A DNA stretch of 64,000 nt from Lelliottia sp. WAP21 (GTDB lineage: Bacteria; Pseudomonadota; Gammaproteobacteria; Enterobacterales; Enterobacteriaceae). The stretch lies in NCBI RefSeq assembly GCF_020532665.2, contig NZ_JAIWPG020000001.1:310001-374000 (forward strand), given 5' to 3'. Below the pieces are notes generated by a model. It was not told the origin of the DNA, did not search any database, and saw nothing but the letters and a program-made list of their open reading frames with translations. Made by a program: the position numbers and the translations under genes. This document shows positions 31,939 to 42,080 of this stretch, in pieces (positions within the stretch are counted from its first letter, which is position 1; each line of letters starts with the position of its first letter).

Positions 31939-33321
31939 ATGGAAAAGAAACTTGGCCTGAGCGCTTTAACTGCGCTCGTTTTAAGCTCCATGCTGGGTGC
32001 AGGTGTATTCAGTTTGCCGCAGAATATGGCGATGGTCGCAAGCCCGGCCGCCTTGCTCATCGGTTGGGGTATCACCGGAGCGGGTATTCTCCTGCTGGCG
32101 TTTGCCATGCTGCTGCTTACGCGCATTCGTCCGGACCTGGATGGGGGGATATTCACTTACGCACGTGAAGGGTTTGGCGAACTGATTGGTTTTTGCTCGG
32201 CCTGGGGCTACTGGCTCTGCGCGGTAATAGCCAACGTCTCCTATCTGGTGATCGTTTTTTCCGCATTAAGTTTCTTTACGGATACCCCGGAACTTCGCCT
32301 GTTTGGTGACGGCAATACCTGGCAATCGATCGTTGGCGCATCGGCCCTGCTGTGGATTGTTCACTGGCTGGTATTACGCGGCGTGCAAACAGCGGCCAGT
32401 ATCAACCTGGTGGCAACCCTGGCCAAACTGGTGCCACTGGGCCTGTTCATTGTCCTGGCGTTTATTGCCTTTCGTCTTGATGTCTTCAGCCTGGATTTTA
32501 CCGGCGTGGCGCTGGGCGTACCCGTCTGGGAGCAGGTTAAAAATACCATGCTCATTACCCTGTGGGTGTTTATCGGGGTAGAAGGTGCCGTGGTTGTTTC
32601 AGCCCGGGCGCGTAACAAACGTGATGTTGGTCGCGCAACGCTGCTGGCTGTACTGGCGGCGCTGAGCGTCTATCTGCTGGTGACGCTACTCTCTCTGGGC
32701 GTGGTCGCACGACCGGAACTTGCGGGCATGCGTAATCCGTCGATGGCGGGATTGATGGTCAATATGATGGGGTCCTGGGGAGACGTCGTGATCGCCGCAG
32801 GGCTTATCGTCTCTGTGTGCGGCGCCTATCTAAGCTGGACCATTATGGCGGCTGAAGTTCCGTTCCTGGCAGCGACGCATAAAGCGTTTCCCCGTCTCTT
32901 TGCGCGACAGAACAAGAATAGCGCACCTTCGGCCTCGCTGTGGCTGACCAATATCAGCGTGCAGGTGTGTCTGGTGCTGATCTGGCTCACAGGTTCAGAC
33001 TATAACACCCTGTTGACCATCGCCTCGGAGATGATTCTGGTACCCTATTTCCTGGTGGGCGCCTATTTGTTAAAAATCGCCACCCGCCCGGTGCATTATC
33101 TGGTCGGCGTAGGGGCTTGTATCTACGGCGTGTGGTTACTGTATGCCTCAGGTCCAATGCATTTACTGCTTTCCGTCGTGCTCTATGCGCCAGGTCTGTT
33201 AGTCTTTATCTATGCTCGCCGTACACATCAGTTGGCGACGACCTTAAAGCGCCGCGAAATGGCGTTGATTGGCCTGTTGCTGGTCGCTGCCGTGCCGGCT
33301 ACGTGGATGTTGATGGGATAG
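31939..33321 (+). CDS. arcD: APC-family amino-acid antiporter ArcD/YdgI
   Basis: Inner-membrane amino-acid antiporter of 460 residues with about 12 or 13 transmembrane helices. The N-terminal glycine-rich GAGVFSLPQNMA motif (about 21-32) belongs to helix 1 of basic-amino-acid/polyamine antiporters. WVFIGVEGAVVVSARA near residue 214 is conserved in ArcD/LysI types. E. coli YdgI is annotated as a putative arginine:ornithine antiporter. There are no arc pathway genes nearby, so arginine-ornithine exchange is inferred from the family. folM follows after about 35 bp in the same direction. Confidence 0.88.
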   Translation: MEKKLGLSALTALVLSSMLGAGVFSLPQNMAMVASPAALLIGWGITGAGILLLAFAMLLLTRIRPDLDGGIFTYAREGFGELIGFCSAWGYWLCAVIANVSYLVIVFSALSFFTDTPELRLFGDGNTWQSIVGASALLWIVHWLVLRGVQTAASINLVATLAKLVPLGLFIVLAFIAFRLDVFSLDFTGVALGVPVWEQVKNTMLITLWVFIGVEGAVVVSARARNKRDVGRATLLAVLAALSVYLLVTLLSLGVVARPELAGMRNPSMAGLMVNMMGSWGDVVIAAGLIVSVCGAYLSWTIMAAEVPFLAATHKAFPRLFARQNKNSAPSASLWLTNISVQVCLVLIWLTGSDYNTLLTIASEMILVPYFLVGAYLLKIATRPVHYLVGVGACIYGVWLLYASGPMHLLLSVVLYAPGLLVFIYARRTHQLATTLKRREMALIGLLLVAAVPATWMLMG

Positions 33322-33358
33322 TGCGATTTTCCCATTATTTAACTGAAAGGAGAACATG

Positions 33359-34078
33359 ATGGGAACCCCGCAGCGTCCAGTGTTGATTACCGGAGGCGGC
33401 CGACGTATTGGCCTCGCCCTTGCCCACCACTTCCTGAACCTCCGTCAGCCGGTTATTGTGAGCTATCGCAATGACTACCCCTCCATTGAAGGGTTACGTC
33501 AGGCGGGTGCCGTCTGCATCCAGGCCGATTTTTCCACCGATGAGGGGATTCTCTCTTTTGCTGAAAAGGTGAAATCCACCACCCGTGGGCTGCGCGCAAT
33601 TGTGCATAATGCCAGCGCCTGGCTGGCAGAAAAACCCGGCGCATCACTGAGCGATACGCTTTCCTGTATGCTGCAAATTCACGTTCACGCGCCGTATCTG
33701 CTTAATCACGCTCTGCAGGATTTGCTCTGCGGTCATGGACATGCGGCCAGCGATATTATTCACTTTACGGATTACGTCGTAGAACGCGGGAGCGATAAAC
33801 ATATTGCCTATGCCGCCAGCAAAGCGGCGCTGGATAATATGACGCGCTCCTTTGCCCGCAAACTGGCACCCGAAGTCAAAGTGAATGCTATCGCGCCTTC
33901 GTTGATTTTATTTAATGAAGACGACGATGAACAATACCGTCAGAAAGCGCTTAATAAATCGTTGATGAAAATTGCCCCGGGCGAAAAAGAGATTATCGAC
34001 CTTATCGACTACCTGTTTACCAGTTGCTACGTCACGGGCCGTTCTTTCGGCGTTGACGGTGGTCGTCCGCTCAATTAA
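33359..34078 (+). CDS. folM: Dihydromonapterin/dihydrofolate reductase FolM
   Basis: Short-chain dehydrogenase of 239 residues. FolM reduces dihydromonapterin to tetrahydromonapterin and has weak dihydrofolate reductase activity, with NADPH. TGGGRRIGLALAHHF (about 11-25) is the cofactor motif, YAASKAALDN holds the catalytic tyrosine and lysine (about 152-156), and NAIAPSLI follows. Of two adjacent ATGs, the second at 33359 has the better six-base distance from AAGGAG and gives a length like E. coli (240). The end overlaps ydgC on the other strand by 4 bp. Confidence 0.95.
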   Translation: MGTPQRPVLITGGGRRIGLALAHHFLNLRQPVIVSYRNDYPSIEGLRQAGAVCIQADFSTDEGILSFAEKVKSTTRGLRAIVHNASAWLAEKPGASLSDTLSCMLQIHVHAPYLLNHALQDLLCGHGHAASDIIHFTDYVVERGSDKHIAYAASKAALDNMTRSFARKLAPEVKVNAIAPSLILFNEDDDEQYRQKALNKSLMKIAPGEKEIIDLIDYLFTSCYVTGRSFGVDGGRPLN

Positions 34079-34410
34079 TGGAAACGACTCCAGAAAAAGA
34101 TTAATACCCAGGCGCTGAGGCTCCAGCACACGACCGCCCCACCCAGCGCCAAAGGTAAACGCATCGTTCCAGTGAAGTACCACAACGAGAGCAAGTAGAT
34201 AAAATAGGGAATGATGGACCACATTCCAAAGACAATGGTGGTTCTCAGCGCCTCGATGCCCCGCTCTGAAGCCACGATATAATGGGCAATAAGGGCAAAC
34301 GTCGGGAAAAGCGGGATCAGCCCGGCAATGTAGTAGTTTTTTGTTTTCGCCAGCACCCCAATCAGCACAACCACCAGCGCGCCCAACGCCGCTTTCATCA
34401 AAAGCCCCAT
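34075..34410 (-). CDS. ydgC: GlpM-family inner-membrane protein YdgC
   Basis: Integral membrane protein of 111 residues with four transmembrane helices, close to E. coli YdgC along its length (MGLLMKAALGALVVVLIGVL, KTKNYYIAGLIPLFPTFALI). Pseudomonas GlpM, of the same family, is linked to alginate production; no function is known in enterobacteria. It overlaps the end of folM and is divergent from rstA, from whose start it is about 130 bp away. Confidence 0.95.
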   Translation of the reverse strand: MGLLMKAALGALVVVLIGVLAKTKNYYIAGLIPLFPTFALIAHYIVASERGIEALRTTIVFGMWSIIPYFIYLLSLWYFTGTMRLPLALGGAVVCWSLSAWVLIFFWSRFH

Positions 34411-34475
34411 CTTTTTCCCTTAACAATCAAATAACAATACAGGGCAGAATAACGGAACGCAGGTTAATTTTGAAA

Positions 34476-34492
34476 GATTAATGGAAGGTTAA
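34476..34492 (+). promoter_or_regulatory. PhoP-box-like direct repeat in the rstA promoter
   Basis: GATTAA-TGGAA-GGTTAA, two hexamers with the 11-bp period of the PhoP box (GGTTTA-N5-GGTTTA). A TATGTT -10-like element begins exactly 12 bp after it (34505-34510), the spacing found at PhoP-activated promoters. E. coli rstA is in the PhoP regulon. The hexamers deviate at one or two positions, so this is probable only. Confidence 0.5.
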
Positions 34493-34537
34493 GGTTACGC
34501 GGTGTATGTTGGCATTTTTCGCGAAAACAGACGTGGT

Positions 34538-35254
34538 ATGAATAAGATCGTTTTTGTTGAGGACGAACCCGAAGTTGGCCAGTTAATCGCCGCTTATCTG
34601 GGAAAACACGATATGGACGTTGTCGTCGAACCCCGTGGAGACAGGGGTGAAGAGGTTGTGCTGCGTGAGAAGCCCGACCTGGTATTGCTGGATATCATGT
34701 TGCCCGGTAAAGACGGCATGACGCTCTGCCGAGACCTTCGGGCTAAGTGGCAGGGTCCTATCGTTCTGCTGACCTCACTCGACAGTGACATGAACCATAT
34801 TTTGTCACTGGAGATGGGGGCGAACGATTATATCCTCAAAACAACCCCACCGGCCGTGCTGCTGGCCCGCCTGCGTCTCCACCTGCGCCAACATGCTGCC
34901 TCGGGCACCGAGAACTCACCAGCAAGCTTAACGCCGCACAAAGCCATGCGTTTTGGTACACTTTCCATCGATCCGGTCAATCGCCAGGTTCTGCTCGCTG
35001 GCGCAGAGGTCGCGCTTTCTACGGCTGATTTTGACCTGTTGTGGGAACTGGCGACGCATGCCGGACAAATCATGGATCGCGATGCGTTGTTGAAAAATTT
35101 GCGTGGCGTAAGCTACGACGGCATGGACCGCAGCGTGGATGTTGCCATTTCCCGGCTGCGCAAAAAGCTGCTGGATAATGCCACTGAACCGTTTCGCATA
35201 AAAACCGTGCGCAATAAAGGCTACCTTTTTGCTCCGCACGCCTGGGAAACCTGA
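34538..35254 (+). CDS. rstA: Response regulator RstA
   Basis: OmpR-family response regulator of 238 residues. The receiver domain has the acidic pocket VFVEDE and the phospho-aspartate in LVLLDIMLPGKDG (D52), plus LLTSL and the lysine in YILKTTPP. The C-terminal winged helix (about 140-238) ends with RTVRNKGYLF-like KTVRNKGYLFAPHA. The start at 34538 gives MNKIVFVEDEPEV like E. coli; the frame is open 12 codons further up. RstA activates asr, which is present in this window with its box. Confidence 0.96.
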   Translation: MNKIVFVEDEPEVGQLIAAYLGKHDMDVVVEPRGDRGEEVVLREKPDLVLLDIMLPGKDGMTLCRDLRAKWQGPIVLLTSLDSDMNHILSLEMGANDYILKTTPPAVLLARLRLHLRQHAASGTENSPASLTPHKAMRFGTLSIDPVNRQVLLAGAEVALSTADFDLLWELATHAGQIMDRDALLKNLRGVSYDGMDRSVDVAISRLRKKLLDNATEPFRIKTVRNKGYLFAPHAWET

Positions 35255-35270
35255 TCCTCCGGAAATCGTC

Positions 35271-36572
35271 ATGAAAAAGCTGTTTGTGCAGTTTTATCTT
35301 TTGCTGTTTGTCTGCTTTCTGGTGATGACGCTACTGGTAGGGCTGGTCTATAAATTCACTGCAGAACGAGCAGGCCGGCAATCGCTGGACGATCTGATGA
35401 AAAGCTCGTTATACCTGATGCGCAGTGAATTACGCGAGATCCCGCCGCATGACTGGGCGCGCACCTTAAAAGAGATGGACCTGAATCTCTCCTTTAACAT
35501 GCGCATTGAGCCCCTCAAAAATTACACGCTGGATGCCCTCACGACGCAACGCCTGCGAGACGGGGACATCGTGGCGCTGGACGATCAATATACCTTCATC
35601 CAGCGTATTCCCCGCAGCCACTATGTTCTGGCTGTCGGTCCCGTCCCGTATCTCTATTTTTTACATCAAATGCGGCTGCTGGATATGGCACTGCTGGCGT
35701 TTATTGCCATCTCCCTCGCCTTTCCCGTTTTTATCTGGATGCGTCCGCACTGGCAGGACATGTTACGCCTGGAATCCGCGGCACAGCGTTTTGGCGAAGG
35801 TCGCTTCACCGAGCGAATTCATTTTGAAAGCGGCTCAAGCTTTGAACGTCTTGGCGTAGCCTTTAACCAGATGGCGGATAACATCAATGCGCTGATTGCC
35901 AGCAAAAAGCAGCTTATCGACGGTATTGCACACGAACTGCGTACCCCCCTGGTCCGGCTGCGTTACCGGCTGGCGATGAGCGATAACCTCACGGAGAGTG
36001 AATCTCAGGCACTCAACCGGGATATCGGGCAACTGGAAGGGTTAATTCAGGAATTGCTCACCTACGCCCGTCTCGACCGACCGCAAAACGAGCTTCAGCT
36101 CAGCACGCCCGACCTTCCCGCCTGGCTACGAAGCCATATTGATGACGTGCAGAGCATTAATCCGCAACGCCAGTTACTGCTGTCATCTGCGCCTCAGGGC
36201 GATTACGGTGCGCTCGATATGCGTCTGATGGAACGGGTACTGGACAACCTTATCAATAATGCCCTGCGCTACAGTGAAAAGACGCTGCGCGTAAGCTTAG
36301 CGTCAGAAGACAACCAGGCCAGGCTGACGGTAGAAGATGACGGGCCGGGTATTGCCCCGGATGAGCGCGATAAGGTCTTCGAGCCTTTTGTTCGGCTCGA
36401 TCCCAGCCGTGACCGCGCAACGGGCGGCTGCGGACTCGGGCTGGCAATAGTGCACTCTATTGCTCAGGCGATGGGAGGTCAGGTGAGCTGCGAAACGAGC
36501 GATCTTGGCGGCGCGAAATTCACGTTTTGCTGGCCGATTTATCCTCTTGTGACGTTGCCCGAAACGGCCTGA
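35271..36572 (+). CDS. rstB: Sensor histidine kinase RstB
   Basis: Inner-membrane sensor kinase of 433 residues, as in E. coli. TM1 is at about 8-30, a small periplasmic domain at 30-135, TM2 at about 137-158, then HAMP. The phospho-accepting histidine is in IDGIAHELRTPLVRLRYRL (about 225). The ATP-binding part has the N box NALRYSEKT, the G1 box VEDDGPGIAP and the G2 box GGCGLGLAIVHS. The ATG at 35271 gives MKKLFVQFYLLL. It follows rstA by 16 bp. RstB is thought to respond to acid and Mg-limited conditions with PhoPQ. Confidence 0.96.
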   Translation: MKKLFVQFYLLLFVCFLVMTLLVGLVYKFTAERAGRQSLDDLMKSSLYLMRSELREIPPHDWARTLKEMDLNLSFNMRIEPLKNYTLDALTTQRLRDGDIVALDDQYTFIQRIPRSHYVLAVGPVPYLYFLHQMRLLDMALLAFIAISLAFPVFIWMRPHWQDMLRLESAAQRFGEGRFTERIHFESGSSFERLGVAFNQMADNINALIASKKQLIDGIAHELRTPLVRLRYRLAMSDNLTESESQALNRDIGQLEGLIQELLTYARLDRPQNELQLSTPDLPAWLRSHIDDVQSINPQRQLLLSSAPQGDYGALDMRLMERVLDNLINNALRYSEKTLRVSLASEDNQARLTVEDDGPGIAPDERDKVFEPFVRLDPSRDRATGGCGLGLAIVHSIAQAMGGQVSCETSDLGGAKFTFCWPIYPLVTLPETA

Positions 36573-36578
36573 AGCGCG

Positions 36579-36980
36579 TTACGCCTCGTCGGGTAACCGC
36601 TGTAAATGACCGTGGCGCACGCCACGCTGGGCGATAACCTCCTCTGCAAAATGTTGGATATCGCCCATATCCCCTTTCAGCACCGCAATCTCCAGACAAT
36701 CTTCGTGACTGATATGGACATGCAGCGTCGCGACCGACAGATCGTGGTGGTGGTGCTGCGTGGAAACCAGGCGTCGGGCCAAATCACGTTTTTCATGCTC
36801 ATAAACATATGACAGCACGGCTAAGCCCTGGGTGCCCTGCTCCTGAGCGGCTTCTTGCGCCAGCGTATCGCGCAGAATATCGCGTATCGCTTCCGAACGG
36901 TTATTGTAACGACGACGCTGGCTCAGCGTATCCAGCATCTCCAGTAAATCATCATCAAGGGTAATGGTGATACGTTGCAT
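36579..36980 (-). CDS. nikR: Nickel-responsive repressor NikR
   Basis: Ribbon-helix-helix repressor of 133 residues. The N-terminal [17 protein letters not shown] and [12 protein letters not shown] form the DNA-binding fold; the C-terminal ACT-like domain binds nickel. The nickel ligands H76, H87, H89 and C95 are in the region [21 protein letters not shown]. It starts 2 bp after nikE, so it is the sixth gene of the nik operon, as in E. coli. Its 3' end is 6 bp from the end of convergent rstB. The nikA promoter has a NikR-type operator. Confidence 0.97.
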   Translation of the reverse strand: MQRITITLDDDLLEMLDTLSQRRRYNNRSEAIRDILRDTLAQEAAQEQGTQGLAVLSYVYEHEKRDLARRLVSTQHHHHDLSVATLHVHISHEDCLEIAVLKGDMGDIQHFAEEVIAQRGVRHGHLQRLPDEA

Positions 36981-36982
36981 GG

Positions 36983-37765
36983 TTAATCCTGATGTGAGGA
37001 ACGACGACGTGGTAATGCGGGCAGAACGGCACGTTGTAACGCACGCCCCGCAGCGGAGGTGAAGGCCAGTTTTTCGCAGACCGGCTGCGTTTCAACAATG
37101 GTGCCTTCGTCCATCACCACGACTCGATGGCAAAAGCGCTCTACCAGACGCAAATCATGCGTAATAAACAGGCAGGCGGTGTCTGACTGTTGCTGTATTT
37201 TTTTTAGTAACTGAATGACCCCTGTTTGTAGCACCCGATCGAGGTTGGAAACGGCTTCATCCAGAATCAACAACTTAGGACCGACGACCAGCGCCCGCGC
37301 CAGGCATACGCGCTGTAGCTGGCCACCGCTGAGCTGCGATGGTCGCTTTTCAAGCAATGCCTCATCCAGTTCAACGGCCTCAAGCATAGCGATCGCCCGC
37401 GCGCGTTGTTCTGATCTGGATAATGACAGGAGATGACGCATCGGTTCTCGTAAGATCTCACCCACGGTTTTTCGGGGATTTACCGCACTGACGGAATCCT
37501 GAAAGACCATCTGGATCTCGCGCCGGAAGGCTTTTTGTTGGGCACGATCTAATGCAGAAAGCGGTTCACCTTGCCAGCGAATCAGCCCCTGTGTCGGCGA
37601 TTCCAGGCCGATAAGCAGCCGGGCGAGCGTGCTTTTTCCGCAGCCGCTGCGGCCCAACAACGCCACGGTTTCACCCGTCGCCAGGTTCAGTGAGACGTCA
37701 TTCAGTACCCGTTGCGAAGGATGATATTGATGCGAAATGTGTGCTGCCGTCAGAAAAGTCATCAC
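36983..37765 (-). CDS. nikE: Nickel ABC importer ATPase NikE
   Basis: ATP-binding subunit of the nickel importer, 260 residues. Walker A is GRSGCGKST (about 38-46), signature LSGGQLQRV (about 142-150), Walker [13 protein letters not shown] and switch [13 protein letters not shown]. Relative to standard ABC proteins Walker B reads DEAVSNLD, a variant normal for NikE and other oligopeptide-class ATPases. The gene overlaps nikD by 4 bp. It belongs to the peptide/nickel (PepT) class and works with NikD on the NikBC pore. Confidence 0.95.
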   Translation of the reverse strand: MMTFLTAAHISHQYHPSQRVLNDVSLNLATGETVALLGRSGCGKSTLARLLIGLESPTQGLIRWQGEPLSALDRAQQKAFRREIQMVFQDSVSAVNPRKTVGEILREPMRHLLSLSRSEQRARAIAMLEAVELDEALLEKRPSQLSGGQLQRVCLARALVVGPKLLILDEAVSNLDRVLQTGVIQLLKKIQQQSDTACLFITHDLRLVERFCHRVVVMDEGTIVETQPVCEKLAFTSAAGRALQRAVLPALPRRRSSHQD

Positions 37766-38523
37766 GCGAGCTCCATGCCATAAAGCGCCAGGTGCGCCGA
37801 GACCAGCTGGCGGGTGATCTCATGCCTCGGCGCACGGAATATCGTCTCGACATCACCCTGCTCGATAATTTTGCCGTTATCCATCACCGCCACATCGTCT
37901 GCCAGCCGGGCCGCGACGCCCATATCGTGCGTCACCAGCAACATGCCCGGCGCCCGGGACCGCATGATCTCATCGAGCAGATCGAGAATCCTCGCCTGGG
38001 CGATAGCATCCAGATCGGTCGTGGGTTCATCCGCTATGATAAAAGGCGCATCGCACAAGAGCGCCATCGCAATCATCATCCGTTGCAGCATGCCGCCGCT
38101 CATCTCAAAAGGATAAAGCCTGAGTATGCGCGAGGCGTTGTCCAGACCTACTGCCTCTAATGTGCGCGTCAAAGTCGCCTCATCAGCAGGTTTATTCAAT
38201 GCCCGACAGGTCTCACGGGCGTGTGTCTCCATGGTGTGCAGTGGATTAAACGCGCTGCGCGGATTTTGCATAATAGTGGCAATTTTAACCCCACGGAGGC
38301 CTTCAGGACGAACGGGCACGCCGTCTGCCAGCACCTGTCCTGCCGTCTGGCGCACGCCTGCAGGCAAAAGACCTAACGCGGCAGCACAGGTTAATGATTT
38401 TCCGCTCCCGCTTCCCCCAACCAACGCCAGAACACGCCCCCGGGTGAGCGTCAGCGTAACGCCCTTCACCCGCGCTTTGTCGGCCTCGAGAACGATATTG
38501 CGCAATTCAATCTGTTTCGGCAT
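37762..38523 (-). CDS. nikD: Nickel ABC importer ATPase NikD
   Basis: First ATP-binding subunit of the nickel importer, 253 residues. Walker A is [10 protein letters not shown] (about 35-44), the Q-loop [15 protein letters not shown], the signature [10 protein letters not shown] and Walker [26 protein letters not shown] contains the switch histidine. It overlaps nikC by 1 bp (stop/start) and nikE by 4 bp, which suggests coupled translation and equal amounts of the subunits. Confidence 0.95.
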   Translation of the reverse strand: MPKQIELRNIVLEADKARVKGVTLTLTRGRVLALVGGSGSGKSLTCAAALGLLPAGVRQTAGQVLADGVPVRPEGLRGVKIATIMQNPRSAFNPLHTMETHARETCRALNKPADEATLTRTLEAVGLDNASRILRLYPFEMSGGMLQRMMIAMALLCDAPFIIADEPTTDLDAIAQARILDLLDEIMRSRAPGMLLVTHDMGVAARLADDVAVMDNGKIIEQGDVETIFRAPRHEITRQLVSAHLALYGMELA

Positions 38524-39356
38524 CAGTGGGCATGCTCCTTCGTCAAATGAGGATCAAGATAATCGCGCAAGGCGTCACCCAGCAGGTTAAACGCCATCAC
38601 GCTGATAAAGAGCATCAAGCCCGGCCAGAACATCTGCATCGGCTGCGTCCAGATATACTGGCGGGCGTCATTAATCATCACGCCCCATTCCGCCGTCGGG
38701 GCAGCCACGCCCAGCCCAAGGAAAGACATCCCCGCCACATGCAGCATCATATGTCCGATATCCAGCGTGGCGAGCACCAGCAGTGAGGGTAGTACCGCCC
38801 CCAGGACATGCTCACAGAAAACGGCAATCTGGCTGGCGCCTGAAAGACGCGAAGCCAGGACAAATTCACGCTGACGCAGCGAAATCACCAGGCTGCGCAC
38901 CATCCGGGCATACCAGGCCCAGTGCGAGAGCGCGATAGCCAGGATGACATTCGTCAGGCCTGTACCCAATACACCCACCATGAAAAAAGAGAGAATAGAG
39001 GTCGGAAAGGTCATAAACATGTCCGCCACCCGCATCGTCAGTTGGTCAACGCGTCCGCCCAACAAACCGGCTGCGCCCCCCACCACCAGCCCGAACGCCA
39101 GCACCAGCGTCAGGCACGCCAGCACGGCGCCAAGCGAGACACGCGTTGCCGCCAGAAGACGAGAAAACGTATCGCGGCCAAGATGATCGGTCCCAAGCCA
39201 GTGTTGCGCATCCGGCGACTGCAGACGGGCGGGTAAGTTTATGGCTTGCGGATCGAAAGGCAGCCACCAGGCGCTGGTGAGGGCAATCATCGCAAGAAGG
39301 CAAATAATCAGCATAGCCAGACGTACCGGCCCGCGAGCCGTCAGGAAAAAGGTCAT
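38523..39356 (-). CDS. nikC: Nickel ABC importer permease NikC
   Basis: Inner-membrane permease of 277 residues with about six transmembrane helices. The cytoplasmic coupling loop is near [21 protein letters not shown] (split here by family position about 160-180), and [20 protein letters not shown] belongs to the DppC/OppC-like C-terminal part. The [18 protein letters not shown] motif near residue 55 is typical of the DppC/NikC family. It overlaps nikB by 4 bp and nikD by 1 bp. Confidence 0.94.
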   Translation of the reverse strand: MTFFLTARGPVRLAMLIICLLAMIALTSAWWLPFDPQAINLPARLQSPDAQHWLGTDHLGRDTFSRLLAATRVSLGAVLACLTLVLAFGLVVGGAAGLLGGRVDQLTMRVADMFMTFPTSILSFFMVGVLGTGLTNVILAIALSHWAWYARMVRSLVISLRQREFVLASRLSGASQIAVFCEHVLGAVLPSLLVLATLDIGHMMLHVAGMSFLGLGVAAPTAEWGVMINDARQYIWTQPMQMFWPGLMLFISVMAFNLLGDALRDYLDPHLTKEHAH

Positions 39357-40297
39357 GCATGTGCTCCTTCATGGCGGCGAATACGCGGATCGAGCGCCGC
39401 ATTGACCACATCTACGGTCAGATTACAGAGGGCAAACACAACGACCATGATCAGGGTAAAGCATTGAATGACAGGGTAATCCCGATTAAATATCGCCGAA
39501 ACAGCATAGCGGCCTACCCCCGGCCAGGCGAAGATGTTTTCTATAATCATCGTGCCGCCAATCAGCTCACCAATATGCATTCCGATGGCGGTTATCATCG
39601 GCAGAGAAGCGTTGCGTAGAATATGCTGACGCTCGGTCTGTTTATCGCTTAGCCCGCGTAGCCGTGCCCAGGTGACATGCCGTTGCCCCGCCACCTCCAG
39701 CATACTGGCTCGCAGCAAACGGGCATTAATGGCCAGCGACATAAAAGCAATGGAGACCGCAGGCAAAATAAGGTGTTCCCATCCGCCATAACCCATGGCG
39801 GGCAGCCAGTTGAGATGAACAGAAAAGAACATCACCAGCAAGAACGCGAGCCAGAAGTTTGGCATCGAGACGCCCAGGAAGGCGATTGTCCGCACAATAA
39901 AATCGGGTAAACGGTCACGATGACGCGCGGCCCAAATACCCAACGGAACCGAGGTCAGCAAAATAAGCACTAAGGCTGCGCCAGCCAGCAGCAGCGTGGC
40001 GGGTAAAAAGCGCAATACATCGTCCAGTACCGGGCGTTGCGTGGCGTATGAAATCCCAAAATCAAGCTGCACGGCTTTCCATAACCAGGTGCCATACTGG
40101 ACGATAAAAGGCTGATCCAGACCGAGCATCACCCGCGTTGAGGCTACCATCTCCGTCGTGGGAGGCAGATTTGACAGGCGCAGGTAATCGAGCGCGGGAT
40201 CCCCTGTCCCCAACCGCAGCAGGGTGAAGATAATCACCGAAGCGGCAAAAATCATCGGCACGAGCAGCAGCAGACGCCGCAAAAGATAACGTAACAT
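39353..40297 (-). CDS. nikB: Nickel ABC importer permease NikB
   Basis: Inner-membrane permease of 314 residues with about six transmembrane helices, DppB/NikB family. The N-terminal [18 protein letters not shown] begins the first helix. The family motif [20 protein letters not shown] (about 70-90) and the coupling region near [19 protein letters not shown] are present. [20 protein letters not shown] near residue 250 is a strong family signature. The start overlaps the nikA stop by one base. Confidence 0.95.
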   Translation of the reverse strand: MLRYLLRRLLLLVPMIFAASVIIFTLLRLGTGDPALDYLRLSNLPPTTEMVASTRVMLGLDQPFIVQYGTWLWKAVQLDFGISYATQRPVLDDVLRFLPATLLLAGAALVLILLTSVPLGIWAARHRDRLPDFIVRTIAFLGVSMPNFWLAFLLVMFFSVHLNWLPAMGYGGWEHLILPAVSIAFMSLAINARLLRASMLEVAGQRHVTWARLRGLSDKQTERQHILRNASLPMITAIGMHIGELIGGTMIIENIFAWPGVGRYAVSAIFNRDYPVIQCFTLIMVVVFALCNLTVDVVNAALDPRIRRHEGAHA

Positions 40298-41871
40298 TAC
40301 GGCGCCACCGGTTGGATTTGTTCAAAGGGGACGTCGGAGGCCACGGGGGCAAACGGGATGCTGCCGAGTTCGGGCTTCGCGACCGTCATCATGGAGACAT
40401 AGCTGATCGGCAGATAGACGGCGTCGTTGTGCAGGCGTGTCAGAATATCGCGGTACAATGACTGACGCTCCGTTTCCAGCGTGGTTGAAAGGACCTCTCC
40501 AATCTCATGGTCAATCAGCGGCTTGTCCGCCAGCCCACGCTGCGCCTGAAAATCAGCATGCGACGGCACGCGCATCGAGCTGATAAACGCATGCGGATCA
40601 TAAGGCGCGCCCCAGGTACGATTAAAGATCATGCCAAAGCGCCCATCGCGCTGGCGGGCATAAATGCTGCTCTCCTCTTCCCCTACCAGCAAGACATCCA
40701 CGCCTGCCTGACGCAGATCAGCCTGGATAATTTCCGCCATGGATTTGCTTAACGCATCGGTGCCGATAAAAGAGAGTTCAATTCGCAACGGTTTACCCTG
40801 CTTCTGGCGAATATCGCTCCCGTTCACCAGAATCCATCCGGCCTGTTCCAGCAGGTCTTTCGCTTTTTGCGGATCATACTGACGTGGTTTGAGCCCTATA
40901 TTGGCGTAAGGCACCGTCGGCGCAAATAGCGTATCAGCCACCTGCTGCGTGCCATACAGCACATTGTCGACCAACGATTTTTTGTTTACCGCATAGTTAA
41001 GCGCCTCGCGTACGGCCAGCTCATTCGTCGGTGTTTTGCCGGTATTAAGCGCCAGCATGACCGTTTCGACGGGCGGAGAGAGCTGTGTGCGGTAGGCCGG
41101 ATTTTGGCTAAAGCGAGCAAAGGTATCGAGAGGGAGCAGGCCTTCGTTACCATAAAGGAGATCAACCTCACCCGTTTCGAACGCGACAGCTCGGGTGGTG
41201 GGATCAGGGATCACCTTAACGGTGACCTGGCGCAGGGAGGGCTTCGCGCCCCAGTAGTGTTCGTTGCGTACAAAAACATCATACTGATTCAGTTTCGACG
41301 TTTTCAGCATCCAGGGTCCGGTTCCCACGGGAGAGGCAATCCCGTTCATCGTCTCATTATTTTTAAACTGCGATGGCGCAATAAAGCGGAAGGGTCGCGG
41401 CAGCGCGAGCTCCTGCAGGAAGGGGTAATAGGCGCTCTTAAGTGTGATCTGGACTTCATTCGCACTCAGTGCCTTTACGTTGGTTATCTGATGCGTGAGT
41501 TCGAGCCAGGCATGGCGCTGGCGGTTATCCAGCACTGCGCGGAAGTTGTCGACTACAGCTTGCGCATTGAAAGGTTCGCCGTTAGAAAATGTGACACCGT
41601 CACGAAGGGTAAACACCCATGTTTTTCCGTCAGCTGTCTTGCTCCAGCGCTGCGCAAGCCAGGGGATAACCGTCCCGTCCGCCTGATATTTTACCAGCGG
41701 CTCATACACCATGCTCTGCGCAAACAATTGATTCGGTGTATAAAGATGGGGATTCAACGGACCAACATTCACTGGCCAGGCGGTGGTAATTTCGTCGGAG
41801 CCCGCCGCCTGAGCAAAAAAAGTAAAACAGGCGAACAGCGCCGCTATCGTGCGACCAGTCAGGGTCAACAT
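40297..41871 (-). CDS. nikA: Nickel-binding periplasmic protein NikA
   Basis: Solute-binding protein of 524 residues, the E. coli NikA length. The signal peptide [20 protein letters not shown] ends near AQA. The SBP-5 fold has family motifs [20 protein letters not shown] (about 54-73) and WTFTLRDG-like [14 protein letters not shown]. NikA binds nickel through chelators such as histidine and passes it to NikBCDE; nickel feeds [NiFe]-hydrogenases. First gene of nikABCDER. A NikR-type operator is upstream. Confidence 0.96.
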   Translation of the reverse strand: MLTLTGRTIAALFACFTFFAQAAGSDEITTAWPVNVGPLNPHLYTPNQLFAQSMVYEPLVKYQADGTVIPWLAQRWSKTADGKTWVFTLRDGVTFSNGEPFNAQAVVDNFRAVLDNRQRHAWLELTHQITNVKALSANEVQITLKSAYYPFLQELALPRPFRFIAPSQFKNNETMNGIASPVGTGPWMLKTSKLNQYDVFVRNEHYWGAKPSLRQVTVKVIPDPTTRAVAFETGEVDLLYGNEGLLPLDTFARFSQNPAYRTQLSPPVETVMLALNTGKTPTNELAVREALNYAVNKKSLVDNVLYGTQQVADTLFAPTVPYANIGLKPRQYDPQKAKDLLEQAGWILVNGSDIRQKQGKPLRIELSFIGTDALSKSMAEIIQADLRQAGVDVLLVGEEESSIYARQRDGRFGMIFNRTWGAPYDPHAFISSMRVPSHADFQAQRGLADKPLIDHEIGEVLSTTLETERQSLYRDILTRLHNDAVYLPISYVSMMTVAKPELGSIPFAPVASDVPFEQIQPVAP

Positions 41872-41905
41872 CCTTGCCTCTCATCATTTGGGAGTACATT
41901 AAAGC

Positions 41906-41933
41906 GTGTGACGATTTTAGATATTCATCATAC
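41906..41933 (-). promoter_or_regulatory. NikR operator of the nik operon
   Basis: GTGTGA at 41906-41911, a spacer of exactly 16 bases, and TCATAC at 41928-41933. The E. coli operator is GTATGA-N16-TCATAC, so there is one mismatch. It starts 35 bp upstream of the nikA ATG, in promoter position. Confidence 0.88.
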
Positions 41934-41976
41934 TTTTAACGTGTCCTGGATCAATGGAGGGGCACCGTGCTGGGAG

Positions 41977-41999
41977 AAATATACAAAATCTGTATATTT
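41977..41999. repeat. Perfect 9-bp inverted repeat between nikA and tus
   Basis: AAATATACA (41977-41985), spacer AAATC, TGTATATTT (41991-41999). It is a perfect dyad with operator-like geometry, about 105 bp upstream of nikA and 80 bp upstream of the Ter site. I do not recognise a regulator for it. Confidence 0.6.
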
Positions 42000-42080
42000 A
42001 ATCCTCTAAGCATAATTTCACCTTACCCCCCTGCCTGACTTTGTCGGCGCAATAGCCTGACTCTGCGCAATGTGCTATAA

